From Xiphophorus maculatus (taxonomy: Eukaryota > Chordata > Actinopteri > Cyprinodontiformes > Poeciliidae), in assembly GCF_002775205.1 (NCBI RefSeq), contig NC_036443.1, forward strand, positions 16,592,373-16,656,372: 64,000 nucleotides of DNA. The letters run 5' to 3'. Every line of letters begins with the position of its first letter. The first letter of the stretch is position 1. The position numbers and the translations under genes were made by a program. This document shows, one piece after another, positions 21,086-33,400 of this stretch. The notes under the pieces are model-generated. The model was not told the origin of the DNA and searched no databases. It saw nothing but the letters and a program-made list of their open reading frames with translations.

Positions 21086-24000
21086 TCTCTTACATGTATT
21101 TCTTTACAGGTCTATTGTTGAAATTACACCTTTTTGAGATTTAAAAAATTGAGACTGATAAATAACTGACAATTTTTTTTCCACTTCTACTGTGATATAT
21201 ATCTTGTATAGTTCAACTTACAAACAAAACATATTATTTTGTTAAAATTAAATCAGCACTTTTTGATTTAATTTTAGCATTCACTCTTGGGTAGGAGTCC
21301 ACACAACTGCCACTTTTTAACTTAATATTAGTTTTAGTGACTGATTATCTTTTTGCATAATGGATCTAAAAGTTCCAGATTGGTTTCTTCAGATGACAAC
21401 ACGTTCTCCCACAATGTTTTGGGAGCTTTTAGCCAGTCTTGGATGTTTTCTGTGGAAAATAATGCAGCAGTCTTGCAACTCTCCTCCCTTGTCCAGATAT
21501 AGAAAACACAGGAGGTTGTTGTCACACGTAGACCCAGAACACAACCAGTACTTTTGGAAATAACTACAGCTCCTTCAGTGTTACTGTCTTCTTGTCATCC
21601 TCCCTGACCAGTTTCACTCTGGTGCGGCAATCAGTTTTGGAAAAATACCCTTTTTTAATTTATTTCAGTCTAATATTTTCGCCAATCATTGATGACTATG
21701 TTCACAACACCATAGTTTTAAGCAACATCTGTGCTCATCATTGGTCATTTTCTACTGTAAAATTATTTGTAACTTCTTATGTCCCTGGCTGAAGGATGTA
21801 AATGTCAGAAAAATCGTACCAGGATGAATAAACTTCACCGCAGCTTAATTAGATTATCTCTAACTGATGGAAGGTGTGACTCAGGAAGACCATGCTAAAA
21901 TTAAATCAAAGCATGCTTCAACAAAGTTTTAGCTAAAATTAATGCAATTAAGTCATATTCATCTAACCTTTTTGTTGTTTGTGTCTGATCTCCTGAAAGA
22001 TTGATGATTAATTCTTGTTCCAATTTTTTTGTTCCAGTTTTGTATTTATTTTTCGTTTTAAAACCTTGTGATTGTAACATGGATGTTTACACTTTCAAGA
22101 GTCACTGTATGTACATCTGGACAGAAATCCCTTCGTGCTAAACAAAAACTGCAGCTCACTTTACGGTCAGATCACTCGTTTCAAAGCGCATTTGTTTTCG
22201 GTTGAGCAGTAACTTTGCCTCCAGAAAACCCCCACGTTTGTCCACACACACAACAATGCAGAGAGTGGAGTTGCATGTATGTCGGAGTGAGGACACCTTT
22301 TGTTCAGAGCCGTGTGCAGGACTAATGAGGAGCAGTATGAGCCAGAGGCATGTGCATGCAAACACCCACCCACACAATATTCACCTACAATAGCACACCC
22401 AAAATGAAATTCAGCAAGGCCCAAGAACTCGCAGACTGTTGTTTGCAAGACAGGCTTTTATTGTTTCGTTAAGGGTTGTTGTGCATGTGGGATTTAGTCA
22501 AGAGTTTTGAAATTTGTGTGCGTGGGTGTGCGCGTGTGTCTATGTGTTTTCTCCGGGAATAAAGGCTTGGCTGTGTTGTGACTACTCCTGTTACTGTGGA
22601 AAACCCCAATGCAGCCATACCACATGCGTCAGCGATGGACGAAGAGCAGCATGAGAAGCAGGGAGACACCCTCTTATGGATCTTTGTACCAAACCACATG
22701 TGCTGTGGGGCTGATGTAGAGACAGGTGTAAATACTCACACAAAGATGTTAGCGAGACTTTCCCAAATGCTCAGTGGGGCCTGTTTGCAGAACTTCCTGG
22801 AAATAGTAACCGTGTGTGAGAATGTGTAATTTCATCTCATTGTGAAATTTCTAAAGACCTTACTACAGGCTTTGCTTACTTTGAGGAGTTCAAAATATGC
22901 ACTAACATGCAGTTACGTACATAAAGTAACTCATCAAGTAAAACTCAGAGGCGGGTAGATACTGGTTATATTTACACAACTGCCTAAAAATATACATAGG
23001 AGTTGTTATCCAGCACTGTACTTTTTACTTTTGCTTGAGTAACGTTCTTAACTTCCCTGAATGAAGAACGTTGTTTGAACCAAAGCAGCCTTTAATATAC
23101 CAGATTTTGAACATAACTTAATCCACATCTTGTGATTAAATGTTGTGATCATTAGTCTGTACTTGAGAAACCTGTTTACCAAATACCTTTTTACTCTACT
23201 CATCTTTTACCTTTTACTCTACAGCAGAAGATTGTCAACTATGTCCAAAAATTGACTGCCTATGATTCCACTTTAAAAATGAGCCTATGTTACGATGTTA
23301 GACCACAAGAGGGCAGTCTCTCCTATGTGAAGTTGATCAACTTCTTTCATGTACATGACGAAAGAAGTGCCTGTTGAGGAGCCTGTTGAGGTGCCTGTTG
23401 AGGAGCAAATAAGTTTTGCTCCTCAACAGATTACTTTTGACTTGGGCTTTTTTTTTTTTGTCAAATATGAATACTGAAGATAGTAAGACGTATCTGGATA
23501 TCAGACATTGACCTGGATAAATACAAAAAGCTGTTTTGGATGTCAGCTATATTATCTCAAGACTCTTTTTTAAAAGTACTTTTCACCTAAGCCTAACAGC
23601 TGCTTGTGCCTCCCTTGGTGAGAACCGTTTCCATCAATCACTTGTGGTGACTAGCAATCAGTATTCTACGTGAATTTTGCTACAGTTTTTGAAGAATCTA
23701 CTTATTTCAACCACTGGCGAGGTTTTCGGCATGAACATCTTGTTTAAGGTCATACCACAACATCTCAGTCAAACTTAGACAACAAAACCTTTTTTTCCAC
23801 TCAGCACCCGTACCTTACAACGCTGGTCAAGAATGGACTCAGCAGATTCAGACTCCTTGTTAAATGTCTTGGATGCTCAGTGGATACAAATCCACCAACA
23901 GCAGTGTAAGTGTAGGTGTCTCTTGGCAGCGCCCACTATGCTGGAATCTTTCAAAATTGGTCAGGGGCCAGGTTTAGCTTTCAGAGGGTTAGTTACACTT

Positions 24001-24640
24001 TAAAAAGCCAGAGGACAATTTTAAGGCATCAAATTGAAAAGTCAAATTTCTGTTGAGTTATGTAGAGTATCTATTGCAATTTTATAGCAACTGAAAGTAA
24101 CATAGTTACTTGATTTTACTATAAAGTGGAACTATTTACCTGGAAAATGCATAAAGTATTTCTACATTTGATTTAGGTTTTGTAACTACGGGGACCCTAA
24201 AGAAAAACAAGAAAAGTTTCTCATGCTCACCGGATAATTTTTCATCCGCATGAGAAAGTATGTGACGCACAAGAGAAATCATCAGGTGAGCACAATATTT
24301 ATTTTAAAACTTTTTCCTTCAACGTCCCTTAAGGGGTCTCTTATTTATCTGAGTACTCTATTCCTGTACATGACAACATGTGCTGTTAACATCTTTGGCA
24401 GCGTAAGTAGTTTTATCATTAAAATAATAATAATTACAATAATAATTAAAATAATTGTTAACATGCAAGCTTATTCCAAATGCATTAAAGACATTTCATC
24501 CAGTCGTGGGATGTGAGGCTCCAAACTTTACGTCGTTGGTTATGCTTTAACCATGTCCGTGAGAGACAAATAGACTGAACAAAATTGTCCTGAAAGAGAA
24601 ATGGTCTTACCTAATAATAGCCTCCACTAGAAAAAAAAAA
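21086..24640. other. Intergenic region between phlda3 and tnni1
   Basis: No gene was recognised. Open frames at 22156-22829 on both strands have no splice context or family likeness. A cluster of inverted repeats at 23329-23429 is listed separately. Confidence 0.5.
23329..23429. repeat. Cluster of perfect inverted repeats and a short tandem repeat
   Basis: GAAGTTGATCAACTTC (23329-23344) is a perfect 16-bp palindrome. CTTCTTTC and GAAAGAAG (about 23341-23367) pair around an 11-base loop. GCCTGTTGAGG occurs three times between 23369 and 23404. Its last copy begins a perfect 15-bp stem: CTGTTGAGGAGCAAA (23395-23409), a 5-base loop, then TTTGCTCCTCAACAG (23415-23429). Confidence 0.9.
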
Positions 24641-24766
24641 GAAAGAGGGTGCTGGACAATGGGTGGCACAGTTAAATAGAGGGATACAGAACGACTGGGC
24701 TCATCTCTGATCTGTCCGTCCTATCTCTGTCACGCGTGTTGCTCTTTTCGTCTGTCTTAGACACAG
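24641..24766 (+). promoter_or_regulatory. tnni1: Candidate tnni1 promoter and untranslated first exon
   Basis: The tnni1 coding sequence begins inside an exon that starts at an acceptor, so an upstream leader exon is required. A TTAAATAG TATA-like motif lies at about 24674-24681. A pyrimidine-rich leader ends at the strong donor ACACAG|GTAAGG (GT at 24767-24768). The exact start of transcription is not known. Confidence 0.5.
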
Positions 24767-25121
24767 GTAAGGCCTCTATAATGTGTTATAAAAATATTTT
24801 AGGTACATTGTTAGTCTGATTGCATACATTTGACGGTATACAGAAAATGTAAATGTGAGCAGCTGGCATCTTTCTTACAGATTGGTGCAATGGTTTTCTT
24901 CTTGTTCGTGATTTATATGTCCTCATATCTTTGAGTCTAGTTTCTGTCTTGCTGTGGTTTCTTGTAAACACTTATAAGCAACAGTGCTGTATTTAACTGG
25001 ATACTAGAGTAATGTTTAACTGGATCAAATTTAAATGAAAGATGTTTTTTTTTTTTAGATGTAAAATTTTGATTTGCTTTGCCAAGCTGACTGCATCACG
25101 GAGGCTTGTGAGCATCCATGA

Positions 25122-25379
25122 ATTGCTAATAGTGAACTCTTGATCCAGGCTGGGCAGCTCAGCTCCTCTCCACAGCTGTCTGGTCTATTTAGGGAGATGG
25201 TCCAGTCCACTCCAAATTCCTCTGATACAGATAATCCTGAGGAGAAAGATGGGGATGAACGATACAAGAGGAGACATCAGGGAGGGTTTACACTCTGGAA
25301 TTTTCCTAATCCACTGGAACAGACTGTAGCCCTCGTAAACCAAAAGGTCTTGTGCTGTGCCATTCATGACAGAGATTAA
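25122..25379 (+). other. Unexplained coding-like island in tnni1 intron 1
   Basis: A plus-strand frame stays open for 85 codons with natural-looking codon choice (for example NSSDTDNPEEKDGDERYKRR and then GGFTLWNFPNPLEQTV). It ends in TAA and has possible acceptors at CCAG (25148) and CCACAG (25178). No clear donor or family match was seen. The same stretch has a CAGCTG E-box at about 25177-25182 and an AT-rich CTATTTAG next to it, a combination seen in muscle enhancers. It may be an exon, a relic or an enhancer; I cannot decide. Confidence 0.25.
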
Positions 25380-26397
25380 ATAAAAATGGTGAGGGAATGT
25401 TGATACGGGGGGAACAGAGATAGTGGGTGAGTGTTTCATAACTTTGTGGATAAAGAGCAGAAGCTTGTAATATTGAGGGGAAGGGGAAATATCATTCACC
25501 CAAAAACTGAAAATCATCAGTTTTGAGAATTACTATAAAAGACCTACAGCACTGATTTATCCAGGTCCAATGACCAATACTTGTGTAAAAAAAATGCTAT
25601 TCCAACCAAAACAATTGTGGTATTGATGAGCTAGATAAAACAACCGTAAATTGCAACTCAACCGTACTTAACCACAATAGTTCAAATTTAATTAAGGACA
25701 TTTTCTCATTTGGTTTGAAATAAAATAAAAAATTAGATTTTGTGTAAAAGGTTACTGAAATAGCAATAAACGTCTAAAATATAGCACTTGACAAACAAAC
25801 TAAATTGTAGTGTTCATTGGCAAATTGTGTTGGAAACAAGTTGGAATTTAACGTTAGCAATTCTGCTAAAACTGGCACAACCTTACATTTTTTCTCCAAC
25901 ACATACATGTTGTAAACCATAAGTCCTACAGCAGCTCCTAACTTGGATTCAATTAATATATTCATTCATAATATCATTTAGATAAACATGTTAGTGTTAT
26001 TATTTATTCCCTGATGGACAGGATACACAATGAATGGGAACAATGGGTAAACTTAACCATTGCTAATTGCTAATATTGTTCAAATAAAACCATCACTGAG
26101 CGCTACACTCACAACTACAGGGCGCTTAAATTAAATTTTATTTATTAAAAGTTAATAAACTTTTGATAGTCCCCCAAAATTATTATTTGTAAAGTGATAT
26201 TTTGCAGTAATGTTTGACATTTAAATGCCAAACAGAGCATTAAACAGTTAGAGAGTTCCTGTTAGCCCCTACTCCACAATCAAGCATGAAGAGTGTAGAC
26301 AGGTGATAAGGTCCATCAAAGGCTGAGAGACAAACACTGACAACTGCTAAGTTTCTAATCTCTTCTTCTTCTCATCCAGAGAGACCTCATCAGCAGG

Positions 26398-28398
26398 ATG
26401 CCTGAGCATGTGTGAGTGATTAAACTTTGCCTTCCCTTTATAGACCATTGACTCAGTCACAAACAAAACAAATATTGCTGCTTTACTCTGAGATTGCTGT
26501 TAAATTGTTCCCCAAACTTCCTTTACAGACAAGAGGTAAGACTATTTCTTAACCAAGGAATAATTTAAATGAGAATTCCTTGGTGTAAATGACATACATC
26601 TACTGATAATCTCATGCCCATGCAGAGAAAATCAAAAATATCAGCCTCAAGGAAGCTGATGCTGAAGGTAAGAAACATCACTGTCAAATATTATATTCTG
26701 TTTTATGTAGTGTAGGCATTTGACCACAAGAGAGCAATAGGGATGGACAAATACCATGTATTCCTCTTCTAAGTGCACTTAGTCGTTATAGCTGGTCACT
26801 AGGTAAGGAGGTGGAGACAGCATAGAAAATAAGGCACAAACACACACAAACACACATAAAGGAATTACTTAATCTTACACAATTTTAAACTGTTAGTGGA
26901 AATCAGAGTTTCCAAAGAAAACCCAGGTAGAGTAAATGCGCACCATGAACAAAACCGCAAAAGAACTTAAATCTCTCTTTCTGTAAGATGCTTTCAACCA
27001 CACTTGTGTGGCAGTACTGGACCATGAGAACCATAAGAACAAATGATTTAATATTTTTAATTCTTTCATTTAAATCTGAACCAAGAGTTGCTAAGAGAGA
27101 TTTGTTTGTCCAGAGCCTGATGGTGGCAAAGGCCAAGGAGGAACTGGAGCAGGAGATTCTTGTCAAAGAAGAAGAAAAACAGAAGTACCTCGCAGAGAAA
27201 GCGCCTCCTCTGAACACCGGTGGTTTCAGTCTTGCTCAACTTCAGGTACTAATCCACAAAATATACTTTTTTCCTATATGTTATTAGAACCTCCAAACCA
27301 GTCAACATGTGAAATTCTCTGAAATGTGTGTGTATTGTGTGTAGGATCTCTGTAGAGAGCTCCACGCAAAGATCGATGTGGTTGATGAGGAACGATATGA
27401 CATTGAGGCCAAAGTCATGCTTAACTCACGGGAGGTGGGTTAACAGTAACAATCATGCTTATCTTTAGTCATACAGGTAACCATATGATGGTACAACCAC
27501 ACGAGAACACCCTGCAGCTGGCCAACTACATATCTCTCAATTCTCTCTCCCTGGATCAGATTAAAGACCTAAACATCAAAGTTCTAGACCTCAGGGGGAA
27601 ATTCAAGAGGCCCAATCTTAGACGCGTTCGTGTCTCTGCTGACGCCATCCTTCGCTCGCTGCTGGGCTCCAAGCACAAAGTGTCCATGGATCTTCGAGCT
27701 AATCTCAAGTCTGTCAAGAAAGAAGACACTGAGAAGGTGGGCTTAGAAAGACAACACTTCACAAACAGACAATCAAAACAGCCCAAGAAAGATGAAAAAC
27801 TTTCCTCAGGGTACCGGTTTGTGACATTTATGAGATCAGTCTTCTGTATGCCATGAAGAACCTGAACAATGTGTTTATGTGTCTGTAAAAGGTGTGTTTG
27901 AGTAATCCAATAGTTGGCCAGTGCAGGGTGGAGGTGTGGTACATGATACAAAGATCCAATTGTACACTTTTGTCACTAACTCTGCTCCGTGGACACCATT
28001 TGTCAGTGAGTGTGTATATCTTTGGATTAGTCTGTTTAGGGGTGTGGGCGTGTGTGTGTCTGTGTGTTTGCACTGATTCGTGAATTTCTGTGAGCAATAC
28101 ATCAGAAACCAGTTCTACAAGTACGGTTAAACACTCTTCTCTATGGGGATTTCCGTTTTATAGAACAGGTCCCAAAGGCTTAGCAAACAATGAGGTTTCC
28201 TAATGCCGGTCATCTCCACAGCGTCAACAAAGACTCTGGTACTGGGACTTTTGTAGACTTTCTTACATCATCTATTTGCTCATCTATCCGCAGAAGAGGC
28301 CAGTGGAGGACAGCGACTGGAGGAAGAATGTGGAGGCCATGTCTGGGATGGAGGGAAGGAAGAAAATGTTTGATGCTGCTAAAGGTTCTGCTCAGTGA
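26398..28398 (+). CDS. tnni1: Troponin I, slow skeletal type
   Basis: Troponin I is the inhibitory subunit of the thin-filament calcium switch; it holds actin-tropomyosin off until calcium-loaded troponin C pulls it away. Coding exons are 26398-26411, 26529-26535, 26626-26667, 27114-27245, 27345-27434, 27560-27736 and 28294-28398. Phases agree and the product has 188 residues (human TNNI1 has 187). The short N-terminus lacks the cardiac extension. [20 protein letters not shown] is the first troponin C/T-binding helix region. [17 protein letters not shown] is the inhibitory and switch segment. [20 protein letters not shown] is the C-terminal actin-binding end. Exon 2 of the coding set is a 7-nt microexon. 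MPE at the start and the position between phlda3 and lad1 point to tnni1. Which teleost paralogue this is cannot be told. Confidence 0.95.
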
Positions 28399-28870
28399 AG
28401 ACAGAAAGATGTCGGTCTTCTTAATCGCTGTTGTTGATCTGCTGTTTTGTGTTGCCTGTTTTGTCTTCTTCTATCCGCTCATCGAGCTTTTGGTTTTGAT
28501 TTGCATTTTGCTTTGTTTTTTTGTTTTTTTTCTGCAATGGAAACTTTCCAACTATTATTTTTAAAAAATGAAATGAAAATTGTGTTTTTAAAAATATGCA
28601 CCACACTCAAATGACGCCAGTGATCATGCAAATTGAACCGCATGCTTGATATGGCTTCTTCATAACTATATCTACAGTATCTGCGGTGGGTTTGTGAGCT
28701 ATAATACCATGTTTAAAAGGAATAAAAAAGTACACAAAAATGCTCTATTCAACATGGAATTTTTTAACATTTACTGTGTTCAGTTGTCACCTTTATGTGT
28801 ACTGCCTTCAGTTTTTCTCATAAATTTCTCAAATTAAAGTGTAAAATGTCTCTGCTAAAATAAAAAAAAA
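28399..28870 (+). other. tnni1: tnni1 3' untranslated region
   Basis: AATAAA occurs at about 28720-28725, and an A-rich AAAATAAAAAAAAA at about 28857-28871. Either could be the end of the transcript. Confidence 0.5.
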
Positions 28871-28892
28871 TTGTTTTTCAAGCCAATGCCAT

Positions 28893-28953
28893 TACACACA
28901 CAAACACACGCACACACACCCCCGCACGCCCACATGCACACACACACACACTT
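28893..28953. repeat. Imperfect CA-rich microsatellite
   Basis: ACACACAAACACACGCACAC-type sequence with interruptions by CCCCGCACGCC. Confidence 0.8.
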
Positions 28954-29093
28954 CTGATGCTGAACGGTAAAAGATAAAATTTATAAACCCAAAATAAAGG
29001 ACATAAAAACATATTCATTAAAAAGTGTTTACCTTATCAAAATTCATTCAAACACAACAAATATTAGAAATTCACTGTATCGCAATAACATCA

Positions 29094-29126
29094 TATCTAT
29101 CTATCTATCTATACTGTATATATACA

Positions 29127-29194
<68 letters not shown>

Positions 29195-29195
29195 C
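29094..29195. repeat. Compound microsatellite (CTAT)n-(AT)n-(AG)n
   Basis: CTAT units, then the palindrome TACTGTATATATACAGTA, a pure AT run of about 50 bases, then GAGAGAGAG. Confidence 0.95.
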
Positions 29196-29220
29196 AGAGG
29201 AAACTATCCTCACTGCATAC

Positions 29221-29270
29221 CTCCTTAGCAGTTGTTTGCTTTGCATGTCCATAAAAAACAAAACTGTCCT
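29221..29270. repeat. Copy 1 of a short repeat shared with 34152-34206
   Basis: CTCCTTAGCAGTTGTTTGCT and the following TTTGCATGTCCATAAAAAAC recur with few changes at 34152-34206 inside lad1 intron 3. Both copies are in the same orientation. Confidence 0.7.
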
Positions 29271-29700
29271 TTCATCCTTTTTTGAACGCTTTATCTGGTT
29301 AAATGCAAATGCAAAATGTTGCTACTTGGAAATAAGTAAATTTCCATCTAACTTATTTTCTAATAGAGCTATAATGATGACAAATATATTTCAAACTCTG
29401 GGCCAACAAACACTTCAGACCATACAGGAGTGCAACCGTGCAAAGGTCAAATGTCAAGACTCAGAAACATACTAAAGAATGACATGCAAAGCAGCACTAC
29501 TAGATAGCATCTTACTTTCATGCAGACTTTTCTTTACATGTGTGGGAAGCAGGTTTATGTTTGCACAAGAACACAGAACAAACCAAAGACTCTAGACTTT
29601 AGGTAGTTAACCCATCAGCAGGTTTATTTCAAACTCTTCACTTTTATGAAAGTTGCAAGGTTAGGGGTAGACTATTTAACGTCAGGTAAGTTGGGCAGTC

Positions 29701-29701
29701 T

Positions 29702-29746
<45 letters not shown>
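29701..29746. repeat. (TG)n microsatellite
   Basis: Pure TG/GT run following TGTGTCTGTG, ending in GGGCGTGGGCGTG. Confidence 0.95.
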
Positions 29747-29748
<2 letters not shown>

Positions 29749-29749
29749 C

Positions 29750-30437
29750 GTGGGCGTGCGTGTTTGTGTGTCTTGCTTTCTCTCTCTCAGACTGAGCCTG
29801 GGTCAGAGTCCGACACACAACAGAGGAAGGTGTGGTCTCCAACAACAAGGCAAAGAGTCTCACTAACAGTATGAAGAGCCTCACTCCCAGTTACAAAAAC
29901 ATAGTAGTTAATACAGTAATAACGTTATTACACACGTTAATACACATGCATAGCGAGAAGCTGAGTTAACCTCGTTATTTTGCCACTCATGCACATGTTA
30001 GCCAGACTTTGGCTTGCATGTTTTGTTTCTGTCGTTGTTCCTCTTGTTCAAGTTTTTGTTTTAAATAGTTTAAAACTCTATTTTTGGTTAACATCTAACA
30101 AAAGCCTTATAGTTAACTTGGTGTAAATGATACACCTGAAATCTAATACATGTTTATTATTAGTAATTATTATTAGTAATAATAATAATGAGAAAGCAAG
30201 ACATAGCCACACTTTCACCATACAAGGAGAGGAGAGACTCCCTCCCTCCCCTCTCTGTCAGGTGGAAGGCTCACCTCTGTGGTCATGTGATACCTCCATG
30301 AGTTGCACCTGGCTAAAGGTGGACTGCTTTGTGCCTCACCGACTCCAAGTTTACTCCCTCTGTCAGAGAGCTTGCCTGTTGACTTTTTTCCCACCATCTG
30401 CGAGTGAAATTGGAACATTTTATCATTTTCTTCCAAC
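29750..30437. other. Region upstream of lad1 with its probable leader
   Basis: From about 30220 the sequence is GC-richer and pyrimidine-rich (CTCCCTCCCTCCCCTCTCTG) and runs without a clear acceptor into the lad1 ATG. The first coding exon is therefore probably also the first exon, with a leader of unknown length. No TATA box was identified with confidence. Confidence 0.4.
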
Positions 30438-33400
30438 ATGTCTATCAGTCGGAAAAACTGGTCGGCTCTGTCCAGGTAAGATTAACTCTGGCTTTTCTGT
30501 AAAGGGGACAATGACACCTGTTGTTGTGAAGTGTCAGTGACACTTTACACAGTTTCATTTTAAGATAAAGCTTTGGCTTCACTCTGAACAAGAAGGCTGG
30601 ATCTTAGCTACCAGATAATCTCGGGACAACTTTAAAAAAAACAAAAAAACAGATTAATCATTTCCATGTTTTACTGTTTTAAGTCTTTAGAAAATCCTTA
30701 TTTGCATTTGAATTGCAGGAACTTCTCCCTCATGGTGATCTATGCTTTGCTTTGTCACGTAGACTGAAGTTGTTGATAAATTTCCCTAGGGAACTGTGAA
30801 GCCTGAACAAGTAGAACAGGTTTTGTGTAACGGTTATTTCTACTATTATCTCTACTGTCCATGAAACCAAAACAGATAGATCGGCTTGGACAATAATTTC
30901 TCCATGTGCTTCCAAACTAATTGTCTCGTCGTCTCATAATGCCTTTAATATTTGGTAACTATTGGATCTTTCTCTCGTGTGCATCCTCATTCAGCCTAGC
31001 TCGTCAGTGGACAATGGAGGATGAGGAGGAAGTGGAGAGAGAGAAGAGGAGGAGGGAGAAGAGCAGCAGCACGCCCGACCAAGATGGGGACTCCAGCCCC
31101 ACACCCAGAACGCCACCGACAAGTGGAGGCACCTCTGGGCCCGAATCTTCCACTGAGACATCTCAAGGCCTCAGCAGGTTAACTTGACACTTTGTTTTAT
31201 TCATGTATATATATATCTGAGCAGCACAAAAAAGAAAAAATATATATACTTGAAGGGGTTTGGATCCCTTTCCCAATCTTAGGATTGATTTATTACATGT
31301 AGTGACTAGGGTACTTAAAGTTTGCCTTTCTGGATTGTTATCTGTATACTTGTAAAATACACAAACACACATGTAACGTATGAAAAGCTTCCAAGCACAC
31401 TAGCAATTTAGTATCTGGAGCACAAGCAGTCTTCAAAGAGAGAGAAACGACTAAACAGCCCTTTGTTATAGAAACCTGACCAGACACCGAGCCTACAGAT
31501 CTTTTCAATGCTCTCTCTAGAAGCTGTCCGATCATAAAGGTGTGTGTGATGTTTTTTCTCAGTGTTGAGCAGATACAGCTGGACTTTGTAGAGATGCTGC
31601 GGACGCGTGATGAAAAAAGGAGGATGAGGCAAGTGGAGGCATTAAGGCGGCAGAAAGAGGAAGAAGAGGGCGATTCAAAGGAAGACAGAGGAGAAGGAGG
31701 AGAAGAAGACGCAAGGGTGGTCCTTCTTGGGGAGTTGGATGAGGAGAAGGGCAATGTGTACAAGCCACAACCGCCAACTAAAACATCTTCTTACAGTCCC
31801 ACCAGCAGCGGCAACAGCAGTACTAGAACTAATGGTACAAAAACACAAGTAAGTAGAAATACTTCTTGTTTTAAACCAAATTGGAAGACTTTCATGTGAA
31901 TTAGTGTCTGTTTCTGCACCGTCTTTCACCATATGAGGGAACAGTGTGAATCTATGAGCGTCCTTCCTCTGAGTGTGTGTGTGGTAACAGTTTTTATGCA
32001 AAAGTCCACATACACTTATAGCTAGGTATATTTTTATCATCCAGTGGTTATCTCTCAGCCAGAGAAAGTGGGTGGGGTTAATGCATTACACATTCTTCTG
32101 TTTTCCTGTCTTGAGTTGCACAAGAACATTATGTTGGCCAAACAAGCACAGAAACAACAACTGTATACACAAGTTGGAAAGTGCTTTAAAAAGGTGAACA
32201 CCCAAAGAAAAAAGTTTTATTAAGGATAAGTCAATGCTGAAACGAATCAGGTTTTTTAGCCAGGTACCTACGTAGAGAATAATTATGTCGTTATGATGAC
32301 CTCATACATAGTTCTTAATGTTTTCTTAGTGCGGAATGTGAGGGATTACAGCATAAAGGTTAAGCAATAGGAAGTAAAGGAAGTAAAGGAAGTAGCTAAG
32401 GCTTACTTGAGTTATATTTAAGTCCTAATAAAAGGAGATGGAAACACCTTCTATTATTTTATTAAAAACAAAAACAAAAGGCATTGAATACTAACAAAAC
32501 TACAACTATACTAAACTTAAACAGGAAATGACTAAACTTTCATTACTGAGAGCAAACTGTCCACACAATCTTGAAACACTGATCTAGTAAAGGGCAGATG
32601 AAGACTGGAGAAGATCTTCCTGCACACTCGTCAAGCCACTTAGCTACAGTATGTGTATTGTGTATTGTTTCCCTGCTACTAGGTGGGTTCAAGTGGATTT
32701 TCACACACCATACACACTAGGTCTCTCGTCCAGTGTGGGAGACCTCCAGCATCTGCTGCTTGGTGCTCCTGCTCCAGTGATGCCATGTTCAGTGCCTTTG
32801 TCCTGTCATTCAGTCCACATCCCTCTAGCCATTGGCAGTGCTTCTTTAAATCAGAGACTTTCTCAATTCGCTGGTGGTACACAAGAACTTACGCTTTAAA
32901 GATGGCTCCTTCCTCTCCTTTATATGGATATGTCAACACATTCTCACTCCCAACTCGTCATATATTGACGAGTTAGGACAATTTCTGACCATGCGTCACA
33001 TATTGACGCGAAGGGATCAGCAGCAAGTGTCTTACAATGTACATGTAGATCCTAAATGGTGGCTCTGACTTAGGATGCCCTTAGAATGCCCTTGGTCAAC
33101 CTACTTCCTTTTATCATTCTGTCTCAGGGTGCTGACTTTATATTACACATTACGAGGCGCTTCCTTGTCTTGACATGAATTACCTATATCTCTTCCTTTG
33201 GCCAGACTGTGATTGCAACACGCTATCTGATGATTGGCAGAGAGTTTACACTGGTGACCTGGACTTTGCTCTTCCCTTTCAGCTCGAATTTTCAGCAGCT
33301 TTGATTTGGAGCATGAATAAAAGACTTGGTGGTTGGTGACTTCCTTAAAGCCTTTTTTGCTGTGTATCCTGGTTAGGTTGATCAGTGATTTGATGCATTG

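Noticed and set aside
22156-22829. Several open frames on both strands upstream of tnni1
   Set aside because: None has splice sites, coding-like residue patterns or neighbours that would support a gene.
27556-27951. 131-residue minus-strand open frame
   Set aside because: It is the shadow of the tnni1 exon 27560-27736.
29094-29195. Palindromic AT tract as an origin or regulatory hairpin
   Set aside because: It is a simple compound microsatellite; its symmetry follows from the AT repeat.
31338-31763. 141-residue minus-strand open frame
   Set aside because: It is the shadow of the charged lad1 exon 31563-31848.
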